Positions 51,901 through 62,195 of a DNA stretch of 64,000 nt are shown here, piece by piece (position 1 is the stretch's first letter; every line of letters begins with the position of its first letter). Both the position numbers and the translations under genes were made by a program. Origin of the DNA: Nibrella viscosa. Its GTDB lineage: Bacteria > Bacteroidota > Bacteroidia > Cytophagales > Spirosomataceae. The stretch covers positions 124,001 to 188,000 of the forward strand of contig NZ_BAABHB010000002.1 in NCBI RefSeq assembly GCF_039541875.1, written 5' to 3'. Below the pieces are notes generated by a model that had not been told where the DNA came from, made no database searches, and saw only the letters and a program-made list of their open reading frames with translations.

Positions 51901-52493
51901 CTTATGAGGCAGCCTACGGCTTTGGTGCTGGCGGTAAGAATGGGCTGGCCGGTCAGAACGGCGTCGAGGGCTTCCTGAAGGTAATGGCGGGTGGGCTCCC
52001 GGCGGTACTTGCCGAGGTCGACAAACCAGTCGTCGATAGCTCCCTGATACATTACAATTCCTGCCTGATTTACTACGACCGCTTCGGGAGTGACGTGCGC
52101 TTTGTACTGCTTGACCAGATAGTGCCGGGGGTCGGGCCGGCCGGTGAACGGGAGGTTGTAGACCTGGTGGAAACGCCTGATCGTTTTCGGGTTATCGGTG
52201 GGGGAGGGGTATATGCTAAGGAACTGAATACCGGCCGGCGCGTAGCGCTTATGCAAGGCGGCCAGCCGGCGGGTGTACTTCTGTGAGATGGGACATTCGG
52301 TATCCAGAAAAACAATTACGGTAGCTGGGGAGTTACCTCTGATATAGACACCATTTTTACCTGAATCAAACTTCTTACAAAAATGAAAAACACTACTCAA
52401 CGAACCAAAAGACTGACCGCTCCCCAGCAAAAAAAGCACGACGAGCACTTTCGTCAAGTGACGACCGCTAGAGGTTGTAAGTAAGCGCTGCAT
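51882..52493 (-). CDS. Exported redoxin (AhpC/TSA-like thioredoxin fold)
   Basis: A 203-residue thioredoxin-fold protein with an N-terminal hydrophobic leader (~14-30). The active-site-type motif is FLDTECPISQKYTRRL with one cysteine (ECPIS), followed by IQFLSIYPSP, HVTPEAVVVNQAG (cis-Pro TPE) and YQGAIDDWFVDLGK. Single-cysteine redoxins of this sort accompany or are fused to the cytochrome/copper-type protein encoded just to the left. It probably takes part in thiol or peroxide chemistry in the periplasm. The two genes converge and share a repeat-rich 3' region. Confidence 0.75.
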   Translation of the reverse strand: MQRLLTTSSGRHLTKVLVVLFLLGSGQSFGSLSSVFHFCKKFDSGKNGVYIRGNSPATVIVFLDTECPISQKYTRRLAALHKRYAPAGIQFLSIYPSPTDNPKTIRRFHQVYNLPFTGRPDPRHYLVKQYKAHVTPEAVVVNQAGIVMYQGAIDDWFVDLGKYRREPTRHYLQEALDAVLTGQPILTASTKAVGCLISERVNE

Positions 52494-52589
52494 AGATAAT
52501 CAATTCTTCTTGTTAATACCTGGTACCGGTTGCATCTAGCCGGGCCCGTTTGCTGTTTATTAATAGTTTATTTAATCTAACAAAATGTT

Positions 52590-55500
52590 ATGAGGAAACG
52601 CTTTTTACTAAGCATTATTTCTCTCATGGTGCTGGTGGGTGGTGCGGTAGCCCAACCCTTACGTGTAACCGGGAGAGTGACATCGCAGGAAGACGGTACC
52701 GGATTGCCGGGCGTGAGTGTAGTTGTGAAAGGAACCCAGCGGGGTACAACGACGGATGCGAATGGTACATACACCATCGAAGCGGATAATAATGCTACTC
52801 TGAGCTTTAGTTTTATCGGCTATACGTCACGGGACATACCAGTCAATAACCGGACCGCCGTTGATGTCGTTCTGTCGTCCGATACCCGGCAACTAAGCGA
52901 AGTCGTGGTAATCGGTTATGGTACCGCGCAGCGTACCCGTGTGACATCCTCCATATCCTCCATCGGTGGGCAGGCAATCGCTAATCTGGCCACACCCAGC
53001 TTCGATCAGCAACTCGCCGGGCGGGCTGCTGGGGTGCAGGTGACCATTCCGTCGGGTATTATTGGCCAGCCGCCCATTATCCGCATCCGGGGTACCAACT
53101 CCATTACGTCGGGTACGCAGCCGCTGATCGTGGTGGATGGCGTGCCTATTATTACGGGTAACCAGAGCGGGGTCACCTCCACAAACCCACTGGGTGATAT
53201 TAACCCGCAGGATATTGAATCATACGAAATTCTGAAAGACGGCGCGGCAACGGCCATCTACGGCTCGCGGGCCGCCAACGGGGTGATCCTGATTACCACC
53301 AAGCGCGGCCGAAAAGGAGCCGGCGTTAAAGTGAACCTCGACATCCAGGGCGGTTTTACCCGGCCTATCTCCCGCTTTGACCTGCTGAATGCCCAGGAGT
53401 TTGTCAACATCGCTAATGAGAAGTTCACCAATGCCGGTCTGCAACCACAGGCGCGGCTCGACTCGGCCAACACCAATACCGACTGGCAGGAGCAGATCTT
53501 CCGGACGGGCTTATCGCAGAACTACAACCTGAGCGTAACGGGCGGTAGCGAACGCACCAACTATTACTATTCGCTGGGGTACAACAACATTACGGGTGCC
53601 ATCCGGCCGAATGCGCAGAATCGCTACTCGTTCCTGACCAATATTGACCATACCGTTAACCGCTTTCTGACAGTGGGAGCGAAGGTACAGGTGGCCCGGA
53701 CGCAGAACACTGGTCTGAATACCGGCTCCAACGCCCTGTCGGGCAACATTGCCAATGCCGCCCGTTTGTTTCCGAACGTACCCATATACAGAGCCAGCCA
53801 CCCGACCGGCTACAATATTTCGCCGGACGGGGCTGTACTGGGCAACGGGGCTAACCTGCGGAACATCGATAACAACTACACCAACATCGCCTTTGTGCTG
53901 GATAACAACATCTTCCAGGCCGCTACCAACCGGGCACTGGCCAACGGGTATCTGCAGCTTAACTTCACCGACTGGCTGAACTTCCGGACGCAGATCGGAG
54001 CCGACCTGACCAGCCTGCGCGACTTCCTGTCGTACGACCCGCGGCATGGCGATGGCCGGGGCTCCAACGGAGTAGTTAGCCGAACCTCGCGGGAACTGAC
54101 CCGCTGGAACTGGCAGAACCTGCTGAACTTCGACCGGGATTTTGGTCCGCACAACTTCAACGTAACTCTGGGGGTCGAGTACCAGAAAACGACGGTCTCG
54201 TCGTTTTCGTCGGGCGGTCAGAACTTCTCCGATCGATTCTTCCAGCAGAATGGTCTGGTTACGGGTACTTACGCTACCCAGACCTCCAGCGGTTCGTTTA
54301 CGCCGACCGGCTTCGATTCGTACTTCGGTCGGGTTCTGTACAGCTTCCGCGACAAATACCTGCTCAGCTTCAGCGCCCGTAACGACGGTATTTCGTCGCT
54401 GCCGGTGACTAACCGGCGCGGTACCTTCCTGGGTGGTTCGGTGGGTTACCGGCTCGGTCAGGAAGAGTTCTACCGGAATTCCGGGGTAGCGCAGGTGATG
54501 AACGACGCCAAGATTCGGGCGAGCTATGCCGAGGTAGGGAACGTAGACATTGGCGCGTTCCCGTATGCCGGTTTGTTCTCGTCGGCGCAGTATGCTACGC
54601 AGAACGGTATCGGATATGGGCAGGCCGGTAACCCGGATCTGCGCTGGGAAGCCAGTAAAAAAATCGGGGTTGGTCTGGACCTGTCGTTCCTCAACAACCG
54701 CATTACCGGTACCTTCGACTTCTTCCGCAACAACATCGACGGCATTATTCTGGCGGCTCCCACGGCACCATCGCTGGGTATACCGGGTAACTCCATCAGC
54801 CGGAACGTCGGCCGGATGTACAACCAGGGCTTTGAGTTTGGGGTGAATATCAATGCCATTAACCAGGAAGGGTTCCGCTGGGATGTCAATGCCAATTTCA
54901 CGACCATCAAAAACCGGATTGTGGAGCTGAACAAAAATCCGCAGGGAGTAGACCAGGATATTACCTTCACCTACACCATCAACCGGGTGGGGCAGCCGAT
55001 CAGTTCCCTCTACGGCTACGAGTCGGCGGGCGTCAACCCCGGCAACGGCAACCCGCTGTTCCGGAAAGGCGACGGCCGGCTGGTGCAGCGGGACGTCAAT
55101 ACGGGTGGTTACTCCTTCTACGACCCGGCCAACCCGACTGTCACCACCAATACGCAGGGCGCAGCCTTAAGTTCGGTGGATATAGCCAACGGTGGTGACC
55201 GCCGGATCTTAGGCAATACGCAGCCTACATACTTTGGCGGTCTGACCAACTCGTTTAGCTGGAAAGGGCTGGACCTGGAAATTTTTGTCCGTTTCTCGGG
55301 CGGCAATAAGATCATGAACGTAACCCGGCAGGAAACACTGCTGAACCAGGACTTTAACAACAACGGTCGCGAAATCCTGAATCGCTGGCGGGCCGATAAT
55401 ACCAATACGGAGGTGCCGCGCCTGTATATCAACCGGGGCAATATTATCAACTTCAATGGGCAGACTATTAGCCGCTTTGTGGAGCCGGGCGATTTTGTGC

Positions 55501-55751
55501 GTATCCAGAACATCATTTTGGGCTATACGCTGCCGAAGACGTTGTTTAACCCGGGCGCTTCGTTCCCCATCAGCAGCATCCGGTTGTTTGCGCAGGTGCA
55601 GAACGCCTTCACGTTTACAAAGTACACCGGCCTTGATCCTGAGCTGAATTTTCAGCAGGGTGGAGATACAAACTTCAACCAGTTTGGCGTTGATTACAAC
55701 TCGAACCCGCAGATCCGGTTCATCAACTTCGGCGTAAACGTAGGCTTTTAA
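52590..55751 (+). CDS. SusC/RagA TonB-linked outer-membrane transporter 2
   Basis: A 1053-residue SusC protein: leader MRKRFLLSIISLMVLVGG..., CarboxypepD_reg-like domain (~25-105), TonB-box region SEVVVIGYGTAQ, plug (LIVVDGVPIITG, NPQDIESYEILKDGAATAIY, GSRAANGVILITTK), and barrel ending INFGVNVGF. Forms a pair with the SusD at 55826. The two are separated by a strong RNA hairpin, not seen in the other pairs. The upstream region (52494-52589) is AT-rich near the start, but a perfect -7 box is not evident. Confidence 0.93.
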   Translation: MRKRFLLSIISLMVLVGGAVAQPLRVTGRVTSQEDGTGLPGVSVVVKGTQRGTTTDANGTYTIEADNNATLSFSFIGYTSRDIPVNNRTAVDVVLSSDTRQLSEVVVIGYGTAQRTRVTSSISSIGGQAIANLATPSFDQQLAGRAAGVQVTIPSGIIGQPPIIRIRGTNSITSGTQPLIVVDGVPIITGNQSGVTSTNPLGDINPQDIESYEILKDGAATAIYGSRAANGVILITTKRGRKGAGVKVNLDIQGGFTRPISRFDLLNAQEFVNIANEKFTNAGLQPQARLDSANTNTDWQEQIFRTGLSQNYNLSVTGGSERTNYYYSLGYNNITGAIRPNAQNRYSFLTNIDHTVNRFLTVGAKVQVARTQNTGLNTGSNALSGNIANAARLFPNVPIYRASHPTGYNISPDGAVLGNGANLRNIDNNYTNIAFVLDNNIFQAATNRALANGYLQLNFTDWLNFRTQIGADLTSLRDFLSYDPRHGDGRGSNGVVSRTSRELTRWNWQNLLNFDRDFGPHNFNVTLGVEYQKTTVSSFSSGGQNFSDRFFQQNGLVTGTYATQTSSGSFTPTGFDSYFGRVLYSFRDKYLLSFSARNDGISSLPVTNRRGTFLGGSVGYRLGQEEFYRNSGVAQVMNDAKIRASYAEVGNVDIGAFPYAGLFSSAQYATQNGIGYGQAGNPDLRWEASKKIGVGLDLSFLNNRITGTFDFFRNNIDGIILAAPTAPSLGIPGNSISRNVGRMYNQGFEFGVNINAINQEGFRWDVNANFTTIKNRIVELNKNPQGVDQDITFTYTINRVGQPISSLYGYESAGVNPGNGNPLFRKGDGRLVQRDVNTGGYSFYDPANPTVTTNTQGAALSSVDIANGGDRRILGNTQPTYFGGLTNSFSWKGLDLEIFVRFSGGNKIMNVTRQETLLNQDFNNNGREILNRWRADNTNTEVPRLYINRGNIINFNGQTISRFVEPGDFVRIQNIILGYTLPKTLFNPGASFPISSIRLFAQVQNAFTFTKYTGLDPELNFQQGGDTNFNQFGVDYNSNPQIRFINFGVNVGF

Positions 55752-55755
55752 AATC

Positions 55756-55805
55756 GTTTGAGGTTTGACGTTTAATGTTCAAGGTTAAAACGTCAAACCT
55801 CAAAC
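55756..55805 (+). promoter_or_regulatory. 18-bp perfect hairpin between SusC and SusD
   Basis: GTTTGAGGTTTGACGTTT (55756-55773) is the exact complement of AAACGTCAAACCTCAAAC (55788-55805), leaving a 14-nt loop. A direct repetition of CTCAAAC continues to the right. It lies 21 bp before the SusD ATG and may act as an attenuator or an mRNA-stability element that sets the SusC:SusD ratio. Confidence 0.65.
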
Positions 55806-55825
55806 CTCAAACCTTAAACGACTTT

Positions 55826-57424
55826 ATGAATACATATAAACTGAGTACCATAGCCTTACTAGCGGGCTTGCTCACGGTAACGTCCTGTGATGTAAATAAT
55901 CTGGAGCCGCAGAACTCCCTGTCGGAGACAACGGCCTTTCAGACCCCTGAGCGTATTGAACTGGCGGTGGCCGGGGTGTACGATGCGGCTCAGTCCGGGT
56001 TTTATGCGGGAGGAGCGGTACGCGGTTATCCGTTTGGAGCCGCGCACCTGGAGCAGGGCGATATGCGGGGTGAGGATATGATCAGTACGCAGGCGTTCTA
56101 CGCCATTACGTACCAGAATACCTACGATGCCACCACGCCCAACAACGGGTTTTTCTGGCAAACTATTTACGCGATGATCAACCGCGCCAACGTCGTGATT
56201 CAGGGTTTGCAATCCGTACAGCCCACCGCGCAATTAACGCAGGCACAAATCAACGCATACATTGGGGAGTGTCGGTTTTTGCGGGCCATGGGCCACCATT
56301 TTCTGGTGGTTTATTTTGCCCGGCCATACGGCGACAATCCGACGACCAACCTGGGTGTGCCGTACCGAACCACACCGGTCACGGGCGGTTCAACTGTGGA
56401 TCAGGCCGTGCAGCAGCCGCGCAATACGGTAGCCGAAGTGTACACGCAGATACTGGCTGACCTGGACTATGCCGAGCAAAACCTGCCGGTAACGCGTACT
56501 AACCGCATTACCCGCGCTACCCGCGGGGCCGCTATTGCCTTTAAATCACGGGTGCGGCTGCACCAGAATAACTGGGCTGAGGTAATAAAGGAGGCTGATA
56601 AGCTGGTTTCGCAGACCGCTCCGTTTACCAGTCCGATCGGTGGGTATCAGTTAACTGCCTCTCCGTACGGACCCTTCGGTCCCAATAACAAGAGCAATAC
56701 GGAGGTGATCTTCGCCATTGAGAACAATGATGTCGACAATGCGGGGGTCAATGGGGCACCCGGAACCATGTACACGGCCGCTTCGCTGAACGGACGCGCT
56801 ATTATTGCCATTAGCCCACTGCTGTGGAACCAGCCGTTCTTCCCGGCCAACGACATCCGGAAGTCGGATCTGATGGTAGCGAAAGACCCGGTTACCTCGC
56901 CGGGCCGGGGCGCTTATTTCAGCCGGAAGTATTCTGACCCGACCACCCGGACCGACAATGCGCCGATTATCCGGTATGCCGAGGTGCTGCTGAACCTGGC
57001 CGAAGCCCTGGCACGCACCTCTACGGGCGTCAACGAGCGGGCCGTTGCCTTGCTGAGTGCCGTCCGGAACCGGGCTGTGCCCGATGCTGCCAACCGGTAT
57101 ACAGCGGCCAGTTTTGCCTCCGGCACAGAGCTGGTAAGGGCCATTATCAATGAGCGCCGGATTGAGTTTCTGGCCGAGGGAATGCGTTGGCTGGATATTC
57201 ACCGGCTGGCTCCTGATGCGGTATACAGGCAGGCACCCGGTATACCCGCGAAAGTAAGCAATGGTATTTCCGATTTTGGACCACTGTACACCAACAACCC
57301 GAATACAACATTTACCACGCAACCGGGTATTCCGTATAGCGATTACCGGTTTATCTGGCCAATTCCGATTGAAGAAATTGTAAATAACCCAACACTGGCC
57401 ACTCAGCAGAATCCTGGTTATTAA
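55826..57424 (+). CDS. SusD/RagB lipoprotein 2
   Basis: A 532-residue lipoprotein of the classic SusD family: leader ending LLTVTSC (Cys21), then NNLEPQNSLSETTAFQTPER, mid-protein CRFLRAMGHHFLVVYFARPY, and the C-terminal signature ERRIEFLAEGMRWLDIHRL and PIPIEEIVNNPTL, ending QNPGY. It covers the SusC 2 pore. The ATG at 55826 is selected because it starts the leader; an in-frame ATG at 55775 lies in the hairpin. A terminator follows. Confidence 0.93.
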   Translation: MNTYKLSTIALLAGLLTVTSCDVNNLEPQNSLSETTAFQTPERIELAVAGVYDAAQSGFYAGGAVRGYPFGAAHLEQGDMRGEDMISTQAFYAITYQNTYDATTPNNGFFWQTIYAMINRANVVIQGLQSVQPTAQLTQAQINAYIGECRFLRAMGHHFLVVYFARPYGDNPTTNLGVPYRTTPVTGGSTVDQAVQQPRNTVAEVYTQILADLDYAEQNLPVTRTNRITRATRGAAIAFKSRVRLHQNNWAEVIKEADKLVSQTAPFTSPIGGYQLTASPYGPFGPNNKSNTEVIFAIENNDVDNAGVNGAPGTMYTAASLNGRAIIAISPLLWNQPFFPANDIRKSDLMVAKDPVTSPGRGAYFSRKYSDPTTRTDNAPIIRYAEVLLNLAEALARTSTGVNERAVALLSAVRNRAVPDAANRYTAASFASGTELVRAIINERRIEFLAEGMRWLDIHRLAPDAVYRQAPGIPAKVSNGISDFGPLYTNNPNTTFTTQPGIPYSDYRFIWPIPIEEIVNNPTLATQQNPGY

Positions 57425-57443
57425 ATTTTTATAAAAAAACCAG

Positions 57444-57472
57444 AAGCCCAGGCAACGTTTTTGCCTGGGCTT
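57444..57472 (+). terminator. Terminator of SusC/SusD operon 2
   Basis: AAGCCCAGGCAA (57444-57455) and TTGCCTGGGCTT (57461-57472) form a 12-bp perfect stem with a 5-nt loop, 19 bp after the SusD stop. Confidence 0.85.
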
Positions 57473-57612
57473 TGTCTTTACAGAGCGTCCTATTTTAGCC
57501 TTGTTTTCCAGCGTTTTGGGCAATGATGCCTTAGAAAATTAGCATTATTGAGGAAACTACTTTCTTTTTATTTTGTACATTGCGGATTAAAAACCAATTA
57601 AAACACCATTTT

Positions 57613-60606
57613 ATGAGGAAAACTTTATTACTCTTCGTGAGCCTTTTAGTGGTCCTAATCCAGTCGGCCATGGCTCAGGATCGCCGGGTAACGGGTAAAA
57701 TCACCAGTGCCGAAGATGGTACGGTTGTACCGGGCGTAAACATTCAATTGAAAGGTACCAGCCGGGGTACCCAGTCTGATGCCAGTGGTAATTATGCCAT
57801 CAGTGTGCCGGCGTCGGGTGGAACCCTCGTATTCAGTTTCATCGGTTCCATAACGCAGGAGATTTCCATTGGGAACCGGAGTACCATTGACGTGCAACTG
57901 GGCAGCGAAACGCGCTCGCTGAGTGAAGTGGTGGTGGTAGGCTATGGTACGCAGCAGCGCCGGGATCTGACCGGCTCTCAACTGACCGTGAAGGGCGATG
58001 AAATTGCCCGTCTGCCGGTGCAGACCTTCGAGACGGCACTGCAGGGCCGCACACCGGGCGTGCAGATTACTCAGGGGAGCGGTAAGCTGGGCTCGGCCCT
58101 GCAAATCCGGGTGCGCGGGGCGGCTTCTATCTCGGCCGGTAACGAGCCGCTGTACGTGCTGGACGGTATTCCCATCACCTCCCAGGATCTGAATACGACT
58201 AATAACGATCGCTACAGCCCGCTGGCCGATATTGACCCCAATGACATCGAAAGCATCGAAATCCTGAAAGATGCCTCGGCCTCCGCCATCTACGGGTCGC
58301 GGGCCTCAAACGGGGTGGTGTTGATTACCACCAAGCGTGGCCGGGTTGGCCGTACCAATGTGCAGGTTGGCTACTATACCGGTATCAGTACACCTACCCG
58401 CCTGCGGCAGTTTCTGAACGCAGCTCAGTATAAAGAACTTTTCAGCGAAGCCGCTACCAATATGAAGTACAATCCGGCCGAGGAGTTTGAAGGTGCCGGC
58501 CTGGATATTAACTCAACGTATGATTCTGATTGGGCCGGTCAGGCGTTCCGGACCGGGTCGATCAACCAGGCTAACTTTGGTATCAACGGTGGGAACGAGA
58601 AAACCCGCTTCAGCCTGACCGGTGCCCTCAACAATCAGGTGGGTATTATCATCGGTAACGATTTTAAGCGGAACAACGTCCGGCTTAACCTGGATCATTC
58701 CGTCAACAGCCGGTTTACGGTGGGTGCCAATCTGGCTCTGGCCCGGACCATCAACCGCAAGACACCGGGCGACAACGCGTTCTCGAACCCGGTGCAGTTG
58801 AACGCGCTGCCACCAATTCAGCCGATATACGACCCGAACAACCCGGCGCAGTACAACCGGCAGACCCTGTACTACAATAACCTGATCGAGATCGCTAATG
58901 CGTCGAACGTGGCCAATACGTACCGGACCTTCGGCAATCTCTTTGGCTCGTATCAGTTGGTGCCGGGGCTGACCTTCCGCACCGAATACGGCTTTGACTT
59001 TCTGAACCTGCAGGAAGAAATCTACCGCGGCCGGATTACCGAAGATGGTGCCCCCACCGGCTACGGCTATCAGGCGCAGACCCGCTCACTGAACTGGACC
59101 ACCAACAATACGCTGTCGTACCTGAAATCCTTCGGTGAGCATAACATTGATTTGCTGGGCGGCATCACCTACCAGGAGCAGGATGTGCAGACGGTATCCA
59201 GCGAGGGCCGCGGTTTTCCGAATGACCGTTTTCAGAAGCTGGCCAGTGCCGCCCGGATTCTGAGCGGGAGCTCCAACCAGACGGGTTTCAGCATTCTGTC
59301 GTATGTTGCCCGCGCCAACTACAAATTCCGCGACCGGTATCTGCTGGGCATATCGGGTCGGGTCGACGGCTCGTCGCGCTTCGGGGCCAACAACCGTTAC
59401 GGGTTCTTCCCGTCGATATCGGCCGGCTGGATTCTGAACGAAGAAGCCTTTATCCGGAACAACGTACCTTCGATCAGTCTGCTGAAGCTGCGGGCGAGTT
59501 ACGGCGTAACGGGTAACTCCGAGATCGGCAACTTTGCCTCGCGGGGTCTATATGTGGCCATTCCGTACGCCGATCAGGCCGGTATCCGTCCGTCGCAGAT
59601 CGCCAATCCGGATCTGCGGTGGGAAAAAAGTACCCAGCTTGATGTCGGCCTGGAGTTTGGTTTCCTTAATAACCGCTTCAACGGTCAGGTGGACTTTTAC
59701 AACAAGGTCACCAACGATTTGCTGCTGAATGTGCCGCAGCCGGGTATCAATGGTTTCACCACCATTGCCCGCAACATCGGCAGCCTGCGCAACCGCGGTG
59801 TCGAATTCAGCCTCACGACCCAGAACCTGGTGCGGGAGTTCCGCTGGACCAGCAACTTCAACATTTCCTTCAACCGGAATCTGGTCACCAAACTGAACGT
59901 AGCGCCTATCCGGGTGAATTCCCGGTTCCTGAGCTACGTGACCGAAGGGCAGCCCCTGGGCGTATTTTACGGCAAAAAATACCTGGGTGCTGATCCGCAG
60001 AACGGCGACGCTCTCTACGAAGGTGCCGACGGCAAGCCGACCAACAACTACGCGGCCGCGCCGGAACTGTTTGTGGGTAACCCCAATCCGAAGTTTACCG
60101 GGGGCTTTACCAACAATTTCTCATACAAAGGTTTTGACCTGAACGTGCTGCTCCAGTTTGTGTACGGCAATGACATCTACAATGTAGCCGGCTTCTTCCA
60201 GTCGGTAAACGCCGATTATTTCGATAACCAGACCGTGGATCAGTTGCGTCGCTGGCAAAAGCCGGGCGATGTGACCGACGTACCGCAGGCCCGCCTGTAC
60301 GAAGGTAACGGGGCCGGCGTATCGTCGCGCTGGGTGCAGGATGGTTCGTTTCTGCGGGTAAAAACGGCTTCGCTGGGCTATAATATTCCGAGCCGAGTAA
60401 TCCGGAAAGCCTTTATCCAGTCGGCACGGGTATATGTGTCGGCGCTGAACCTGTTTACGTTTACGAAATACACCGGCTACGATCCGGAGGTAAACACCCA
60501 GTATGTCAACAGCGGCAACCAGCAGGCCAACATTGCCCTGGGGCACGATTTTTATACACCCCCCCAGTCGAAAACCATCACGTTTGGGGTCAACCTGGGT
60601 TTTTAG
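57613..60606 (+). CDS. SusC/RagA TonB-linked outer-membrane transporter 3
   Basis: A 997-residue SusC protein: leader MRKTLLLFVSLLVVLIQSAM..., CarboxypepD_reg-like domain (~25-105), TonB-box region SEVVVVGYGTQQRRDLTGSQ, plug (LYVLDGIPITSQ, DPNDIESIEILKDASASAIY, GSRASNGVVLITTK) and barrel ending ITFGVNLGF. The ATG at 57613 is preferred over an in-frame ATG at 57580 because MRK-hydrophobic is the usual SusC start. Its first 100 residues are close to those of the partial SusC at 62196, suggesting that the last two units are a duplication. Confidence 0.93.
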   Translation: MRKTLLLFVSLLVVLIQSAMAQDRRVTGKITSAEDGTVVPGVNIQLKGTSRGTQSDASGNYAISVPASGGTLVFSFIGSITQEISIGNRSTIDVQLGSETRSLSEVVVVGYGTQQRRDLTGSQLTVKGDEIARLPVQTFETALQGRTPGVQITQGSGKLGSALQIRVRGAASISAGNEPLYVLDGIPITSQDLNTTNNDRYSPLADIDPNDIESIEILKDASASAIYGSRASNGVVLITTKRGRVGRTNVQVGYYTGISTPTRLRQFLNAAQYKELFSEAATNMKYNPAEEFEGAGLDINSTYDSDWAGQAFRTGSINQANFGINGGNEKTRFSLTGALNNQVGIIIGNDFKRNNVRLNLDHSVNSRFTVGANLALARTINRKTPGDNAFSNPVQLNALPPIQPIYDPNNPAQYNRQTLYYNNLIEIANASNVANTYRTFGNLFGSYQLVPGLTFRTEYGFDFLNLQEEIYRGRITEDGAPTGYGYQAQTRSLNWTTNNTLSYLKSFGEHNIDLLGGITYQEQDVQTVSSEGRGFPNDRFQKLASAARILSGSSNQTGFSILSYVARANYKFRDRYLLGISGRVDGSSRFGANNRYGFFPSISAGWILNEEAFIRNNVPSISLLKLRASYGVTGNSEIGNFASRGLYVAIPYADQAGIRPSQIANPDLRWEKSTQLDVGLEFGFLNNRFNGQVDFYNKVTNDLLLNVPQPGINGFTTIARNIGSLRNRGVEFSLTTQNLVREFRWTSNFNISFNRNLVTKLNVAPIRVNSRFLSYVTEGQPLGVFYGKKYLGADPQNGDALYEGADGKPTNNYAAAPELFVGNPNPKFTGGFTNNFSYKGFDLNVLLQFVYGNDIYNVAGFFQSVNADYFDNQTVDQLRRWQKPGDVTDVPQARLYEGNGAGVSSRWVQDGSFLRVKTASLGYNIPSRVIRKAFIQSARVYVSALNLFTFTKYTGYDPEVNTQYVNSGNQQANIALGHDFYTPPQSKTITFGVNLGF

Positions 60607-60645
60607 TAGCCAACGTCTGTTCTAATTTTCAGTTTAGTCTGACCC

Positions 60646-62019
60646 ATGAAAAAAACATTCATAGCCATAAGTATCATGCTGGCCGTGGGGCTAACGGCCT
60701 GCAATAACCGTTTAGACCTGCAACCTCAGCAATCTATCGACGCCCAGACGGCCCTGGTAACAGCCCAGGACGTTGAAAGTGCCATAATTGGGGCGTATGG
60801 CGATTTGGGCAATGGAGCCCTGTATGGCACCAACCTGAACCTGCTGCCCGAACTGCTGGGAGCCGAAAATTACATCACCTGGCGGGGTACCTTTGCCGGC
60901 TACCGGCAAGTGGCGCAGCGGTCGATCCAGAATACCAATACGGAGGCCGAGCGGACCTGGCTCCGGGCGTATGCCGCCATCAACACGGTGAACAACGTGC
61001 TGGAGTCGCTGGATAAAGTGGCTAACGCTACCCTGAAAAAAACGCTGGAAGGCGAAGCCAAATTTATCCGGGGCATTCTGTATTTCGAACTGGTGCGGCT
61101 GTATGCTCTCCAGTGGGGGGCCACCGCCAACAATAGTCAGCCAGGGGTACCGCTGGTGCTGCGGGCTACGATCACCTCGGAGCAGGCGGCCCAAACGGCG
61201 GCCCGCAATACGGTGGCGCAGGTATACACTCAGGTAATCAATGACCTGACGCAGGCCAGCACGCTGCTGCCCAACGATAATGGCGCACGGGCCGATAAGT
61301 ACTCGGCGCTGGCGTTTCTGGCCCGCGTGTACCTGCAGCAGAATGACTATGCCAAAGCCCTGACTGCTGCCAACCAGGTGATTCAGTCCGGTATGTTCCG
61401 GCTGAACCCGTCGGTAACCGCAGCTTTCCGGAACCGAAACACCGCCGAAAGTATCTTCGAGATCCAGCAGAACGATCAGAACAATGCCGGAACCTCCAAC
61501 GACGGGCTGACCACCTTCTACGCCAGTCTGCCCGTCAATGGCGTAAACATTGGCCGGGGCGATGTGCAGGTAAACACGCCGTTTGTGAACCAGTACGACC
61601 CGGCCGATGCCCGCCGGACAGAACTGCTGTACATCGGCTACAAAGGTGTAAACCGGTACTATACCGGCAAGTGGGCCGATTTTGGGGCCAATATCCCGGT
61701 GATCCGCCTGGCCGAGATGCTGCTGATCCGGGCCGAAGCCAATTTGCGGCTGGGCAGTACGGTAGGGGCTACCCCGGCGGCCGACCTGAATGCCGTGCGT
61801 CAGCGGGCCGGCCTGGCTCCCATTGCCAGCCCGACGGTGGAGGACGTGCTGCGGGAGCGGCAGTTTGAACTGGCCTTTGAAGGGTTGCGAATTCACGATC
61901 TGCGCCGGACCCGCCAGAGCACCGGCACCTACGCCTGGAACGACCCCAAGCTGGTGCTGCCCATTCCGAAGCGGGAAGTAGATGCCAACAGCCTGCTGGT
62001 ACAGAACCCAGGTTATTAA
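60646..62019 (+). CDS. SusD/RagB lipoprotein 3
   Basis: A 457-residue SusD lipoprotein: leader ending AVGLTAC (Cys19), then NRLDLQPQQSIDAQTALVTA, EAKFIRGILYFELVRLYALQ, and the end signature ERQFELAFEGLRIHDLRRTR and LPIPKREVDANSLLVQNPGY. Shorter than SusD 1 and 2. It starts 39 bp after SusC 3 and is followed by a clear terminator. Confidence 0.93.
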   Translation: MKKTFIAISIMLAVGLTACNNRLDLQPQQSIDAQTALVTAQDVESAIIGAYGDLGNGALYGTNLNLLPELLGAENYITWRGTFAGYRQVAQRSIQNTNTEAERTWLRAYAAINTVNNVLESLDKVANATLKKTLEGEAKFIRGILYFELVRLYALQWGATANNSQPGVPLVLRATITSEQAAQTAARNTVAQVYTQVINDLTQASTLLPNDNGARADKYSALAFLARVYLQQNDYAKALTAANQVIQSGMFRLNPSVTAAFRNRNTAESIFEIQQNDQNNAGTSNDGLTTFYASLPVNGVNIGRGDVQVNTPFVNQYDPADARRTELLYIGYKGVNRYYTGKWADFGANIPVIRLAEMLLIRAEANLRLGSTVGATPAADLNAVRQRAGLAPIASPTVEDVLRERQFELAFEGLRIHDLRRTRQSTGTYAWNDPKLVLPIPKREVDANSLLVQNPGY

Positions 62020-62034
62020 TTCAGCTATAAAAAC

Positions 62035-62077
62035 AAAAGGGGGTGAACAACAAAATGTTCGACCCCCTTTTTTTATG
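62035..62077 (+). terminator. Terminator of SusC/SusD operon 3
   Basis: AAAAGGGGGTGAACA (62035-62049) pairs with TGTTC (62056-62060) and, after one bulged G, ACCCCCTTTT (62062-62071), with the T-run continuing to 62074. It lies just after the SusD stop. Confidence 0.9.
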
Positions 62078-62159
62078 GTAAGTGTTGTAGAAAACGCTAA
62101 AATTTTAGAAGCCCATGTTTAAAAATAAACGTATATACATTAAATTATGGTTAAATCTA

Positions 62160-62167
62160 TAGATTTG
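62160..62167 (+). promoter_or_regulatory. Perfect TAnnTTTG -7 element before the last SusC
   Basis: TAGATTTG lies 29 bp upstream of the ATG at 62196. The -33 partner is poorly defined. Confidence 0.5.
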
Positions 62168-62195
62168 TGCTTTAAATCAAACTAACTATTTACCT

